Shown one piece after another: positions 61,868 through 64,000 of a stretch of 64,000 nucleotides of DNA; the first letter of the stretch is position 1, and each line of letters starts with the position of its first letter. Source of the stretch: WTAW01 sp964406575 (GTDB taxonomy: Bacteria; Acidobacteriota; Aminicenantia; Aminicenantales; Aminicenantaceae); NCBI GenBank assembly GCA_964406575.1, contig CAYOSH010000021.1:5118-69117 (forward strand), read 5' to 3'. The position numbers were made by a program, and so were the translations under genes. Below the pieces are notes generated by a model that saw only the letters and a list, made by a program, of their open reading frames with translations, searched no databases and was not told the DNA's origin.

Positions 61868-62689
61868 CTATTTGGCCTTCTTCTTGGCTACAAGGTATTT
61901 CCCGCAGTTCTCGCAGATATAGATATCATCGCTGCCTTCGATCGCTGAGCGCATCCCGGTGGCCACATTGATGAAACACCCTTGACAAGCGCCTTCTTCC
62001 AATTCGGCTACGGCAAATCCGTAACGCTCCATGAGCTTATCGAATCTGTCCAAAAGGGCGTCGTCCAGCTCGTCCCTGATCAAATTCGCCTGCTTCTGCA
62101 GTTCTTTTTTCTTTGCCTTATTCGACTTTTTTTTCTGAATCTCGATCTTCTGCAATTTCCAAAGAAGTCCGGCGCGATGGATGATCTTATCCTCCGAAGG
62201 AAGGAGAGTGAGTTCGATCTCACAGAGTAGTTTGTATAGCTCTTTTTTGCTCTCCGCCTCAAAAAGCCTTCTTCTGAAATCCGGCTTGATCAAAAACTGA
62301 GCCAGGCCGGCGAACAGATGGTTAAAAAGTCCGGGAATAGAAGGATTCCAGACGATAAGGATGATGAGGTGGACTTTTTTGCCATCGACCGCATCAAAAT
62401 CAATCCCGGACTCGGACCGGCCGACAACAACTGCGATATGCCCCCCAGTATCCAATCGGGCATGGGGAAGCGCGATTCCGTGTCCGATAGCTGTGGTGAC
62501 CAAACGTTCCCTATCGATTATCCGAGTCAGGACAGGTTTTTTGTTTTTTATGATTTTGAGCTTGACAAGAACATCCAAAAGTTCTTCCAGCGCTTGGATT
62601 TTGTCTGTCGTCTTTAGATTGTAGATAACTTGATTAATCTTCAGATACTCGCAAAAACACGGGTGTTTGGGTTCTTTTGCCTTCTCCAT
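61868..62689 (-). CDS. PTS EIIA (nitrogen-type) domain fused to a zinc-ribbon domain
   Basis: 273 residues in two parts. Residues ~15-160 are an EIIA type 2 (PtsN-like) domain, with phospho-His76 in GHGIALPHARLD. Residues ~175-230 are a coiled coil rich in Lys/Glu/Gln, then a C4 ribbon (Cys235, Cys238, Cys259, Cys262) in GACQGCF...YICENCGKYL, as in the CT398-type C4 zinc-ribbon family. I know both families apart but not fused in this way. It may couple phosphotransfer signalling to nucleic acid or protein binding. No other PTS gene is in the window. The start is the ATG at 62689. Confidence 0.85.
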   Translation of the reverse strand: MEKAKEPKHPCFCEYLKINQVIYNLKTTDKIQALEELLDVLVKLKIIKNKKPVLTRIIDRERLVTTAIGHGIALPHARLDTGGHIAVVVGRSESGIDFDAVDGKKVHLIILIVWNPSIPGLFNHLFAGLAQFLIKPDFRRRLFEAESKKELYKLLCEIELTLLPSEDKIIHRAGLLWKLQKIEIQKKKSNKAKKKELQKQANLIRDELDDALLDRFDKLMERYGFAVAELEEGACQGCFINVATGMRSAIEGSDDIYICENCGKYLVAKKKAK

Positions 62690-62700
62690 TGAACACTATT

Positions 62701-62962
62701 CTAACACAAATTTTATCTTCCCAAAAGGCAAATATGTGATATTATTCATCCAAAACTCAGCTCCCCTGTCATAAAATCCCAGTTCACCATTGCGCTCTGG
62801 GTTGGTGCAAAGTCCCATATCTTCGACATCCTTCTTGCAGCTAGATTCCAGGTCAAAATACCTTCTCCCGATCGTAATGACAATCTCCGCTTCCTTCAGA
62901 ATCTTCGCTATCTCAAAATTGAGATTGGCTAGGGCCGAAGAAGCGGCGATAGGGAGCTTAGC
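62701..62962 (-). pseudogene. Open frame without a start, possible C-terminal remnant
   Basis: Directly translated on the minus strand, the frame runs from a TAG at 62963-62965 to a TAG at 62701-62703. The peptide includes SSALANLNFEIAKILKEAE, RRYFDLESSCKKDVEDMG and NNITYLPFGKIKFVLE. It has normal coding-like composition but no plausible start codon, so it may be a remnant of a larger gene or an unknown coding sequence. I recognise no family. It lies between the EIIA fusion and the PfkB kinase gene. Confidence 0.3.
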
Positions 62963-63039
62963 CTATGAGATCAAACATTGATTCGGCTAAACTGAAACCA
63001 ATGGAGTTTGATATCCATTCAGGGACAGGGATCAGGTGT

Positions 63040-63960
63040 TCACGGCTGTCTGGCAATTCTGGAAACGAGGGTGAACGTTTCTTCGACACCCTTGACAGCG
63101 GTGGCTTGAGCTGCAAGCTCAACTCCGGCTTCCGCCGCAGAAAAGGGATCAACCCCCCTCGACAGTTCGTTTGCTGTCACCGCACAAAAGACATCTCCGC
63201 ATCCTGTGGTATCCACGACCTCTCCGGAGTGAGATGGGACGATTCTTTGGGCTCTCAATGGAGTTAAAACCCAAACGCCATCCCTTCCTAGTGTGACGAA
63301 CACGCCGCGTAGGCCCAGGTCAAAGGCTCTCTGTCCGAATCGTTTGATCCCCTCTTCAGCGAGTTCTTTCCCGGCCTGACCCATCAAACAGGCCAACTCT
63401 GTTTTGTTGGCCTGAAGATAGGTCACACCCTCGGCCCAATTTTCCCAGGAGATGCTGGAGATATATGTCCGAGGAACATTCAGTTCCCTTGAAAGAACAA
63501 GCGAGTGAACATCCAGCCAAAGAGGACAACTGGAAGCGCCCACGATTCTTCGCCAGTTATCGAGAGCGATATCAAACCCTGAATTGAAGACGAGAATGAG
63601 CATGCGGAGTTGGTCCAAGTTTTGGATAACCTTATCGGGATCGAGTGGGGGCACCACTGATTCGAGGATCTCCCTTCTCTCTCCTTTCTCCGGATAATGG
63701 AGAAGAACTCGATTGCCAGGACCGGGGACAGGCTGGATCCCCGCCCACCGGAGGGAAGGCCAGAGACTTACGGCTTTTTTCACGCGGTCTACTATGCCTT
63801 CCCCGATATTGGTGAAGAGAAACACAGTCTTTGCCAACGCAGAACAAACCGCTGCTTGGTAAAGGATCCCCCCAAGGCCGGCAAAGACCTCTCCAGAATC
63901 GGAGCGGATCACATCATACGTGATGGTCCCAATCAAACCGATACCTTCCTGTGGTTTCAC
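63040..63960 (-). CDS. PfkB-family carbohydrate/nucleoside kinase
   Basis: 306 residues of the ribokinase fold. The C-terminal phosphate-binding motif is VDTTGCGDVFCAV, where the usual DTxGAGD is DTTGCGD, and the N terminus has IGLIGTITYDVI and GGILYQAAVCSALA. It phosphorylates a sugar or nucleoside not identifiable from the sequence. The start is GTG at 63960; the ribosome site is weak. Upstream sequence continues out of the window. Confidence 0.8.
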   Translation of the reverse strand: MKPQEGIGLIGTITYDVIRSDSGEVFAGLGGILYQAAVCSALAKTVFLFTNIGEGIVDRVKKAVSLWPSLRWAGIQPVPGPGNRVLLHYPEKGERREILESVVPPLDPDKVIQNLDQLRMLILVFNSGFDIALDNWRRIVGASSCPLWLDVHSLVLSRELNVPRTYISSISWENWAEGVTYLQANKTELACLMGQAGKELAEEGIKRFGQRAFDLGLRGVFVTLGRDGVWVLTPLRAQRIVPSHSGEVVDTTGCGDVFCAVTANELSRGVDPFSAAEAGVELAAQATAVKGVEETFTLVSRIARQP

Positions 63961-64000
63961 TCTTGCTCTTTTATAACGCCCTGTAATATTTTTTGCAAAT

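Noticed and set aside
1..64000. CRISPR array or rRNA operon
   Set aside because: No regularly spaced identical repeats and no rRNA-like sequence were seen on reading through.

Overview
The window is bacterial chromosome of moderate GC. It is densely packed, with operon-like runs on both strands. The gene content suggests a deep-branching anaerobic or microaerophilic heterotroph with an outer membrane. It combines a ferredoxin-dependent 2-oxoacid oxidoreductase, a rubredoxin/rubrerythrin oxygen-defence operon, S46, S41 and M14 exported peptidases, NHL-propeller proteins, a kinase-TPR gene and two beta-barrel proteins ending in Phe. This mix is most like Candidatus Aminicenantes (OP8). That placement rests on protein resemblance from memory and was not tested by a search.

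Layout. 0-2.1 kb: the end of purL, a beta-barrel protein and purN. 2.3-8.0 kb: a tandem two-domain ThyX, then aspartate ammonia-lyase divergent from sdhA-sdhB. 8.0-11.3 kb (minus): VOC protein, AmrS-like radical SAM enzyme, archease and RtcB. 11.5-19.3 kb (minus): KorA-KorB, Nfu, cysteine desulfurase, IscU-zinc-ribbon fusion, TusA, NadA, a site-2 protease and endonuclease III, which reads as iron-sulfur supply next to its clients. 19.5-24.5 kb (minus): a Lys-rich desulforedoxin-like protein, purA, then a promoter-driven operon of rubrerythrin, rubredoxin, an FAD reductase and a porin. 24.7-29.2 kb: mutM, two small membrane proteins, ftsEX and endonuclease V. 29.3-37.4 kb (plus): RodZ-like protein, NtrY/NtrX-like two-component pair, an alanine-type symporter, mgtE and recO. 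37.4-45.8 kb: S46 peptidase, a Gly-rich membrane protein, a decayed acyltransferase, a large S41 peptidase, an NHL propeller and a lone receiver protein.

46.0-50.7 kb is a gene graveyard beside tRNA-Ala(GGC). It holds glycosidase and aldo/keto reductase remnants, a Ser/Thr kinase-TPR pseudogene, a tyrosine-recombinase remnant and an intact AT-rich methyltransferase bracketed by two copies of the kinase leader. I read it as a decayed integrative island. 51.0-56.7 kb is the ftsH-folP-cdaA-cdaR-glmM operon, linking membrane proteolysis, folate, c-di-AMP and cell-wall precursor synthesis. 57.0-64.0 kb carries pdxJ, a carbamoylase-type amidase, a GGQ release-factor-like protein, an M14 peptidase, an EIIA/zinc-ribbon fusion and a PfkB kinase.

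There is no CRISPR array, no rRNA and no intact transposase. Several short dispersed repeats lie between genes. The most unusual items are the tandem ThyX with its signature motif split between halves, the EIIA-zinc-ribbon fusion, the H1-like tail on a desulforedoxin-like domain, the NtrX-like regulator without GAFTGA, and the integrase/methyltransferase island.
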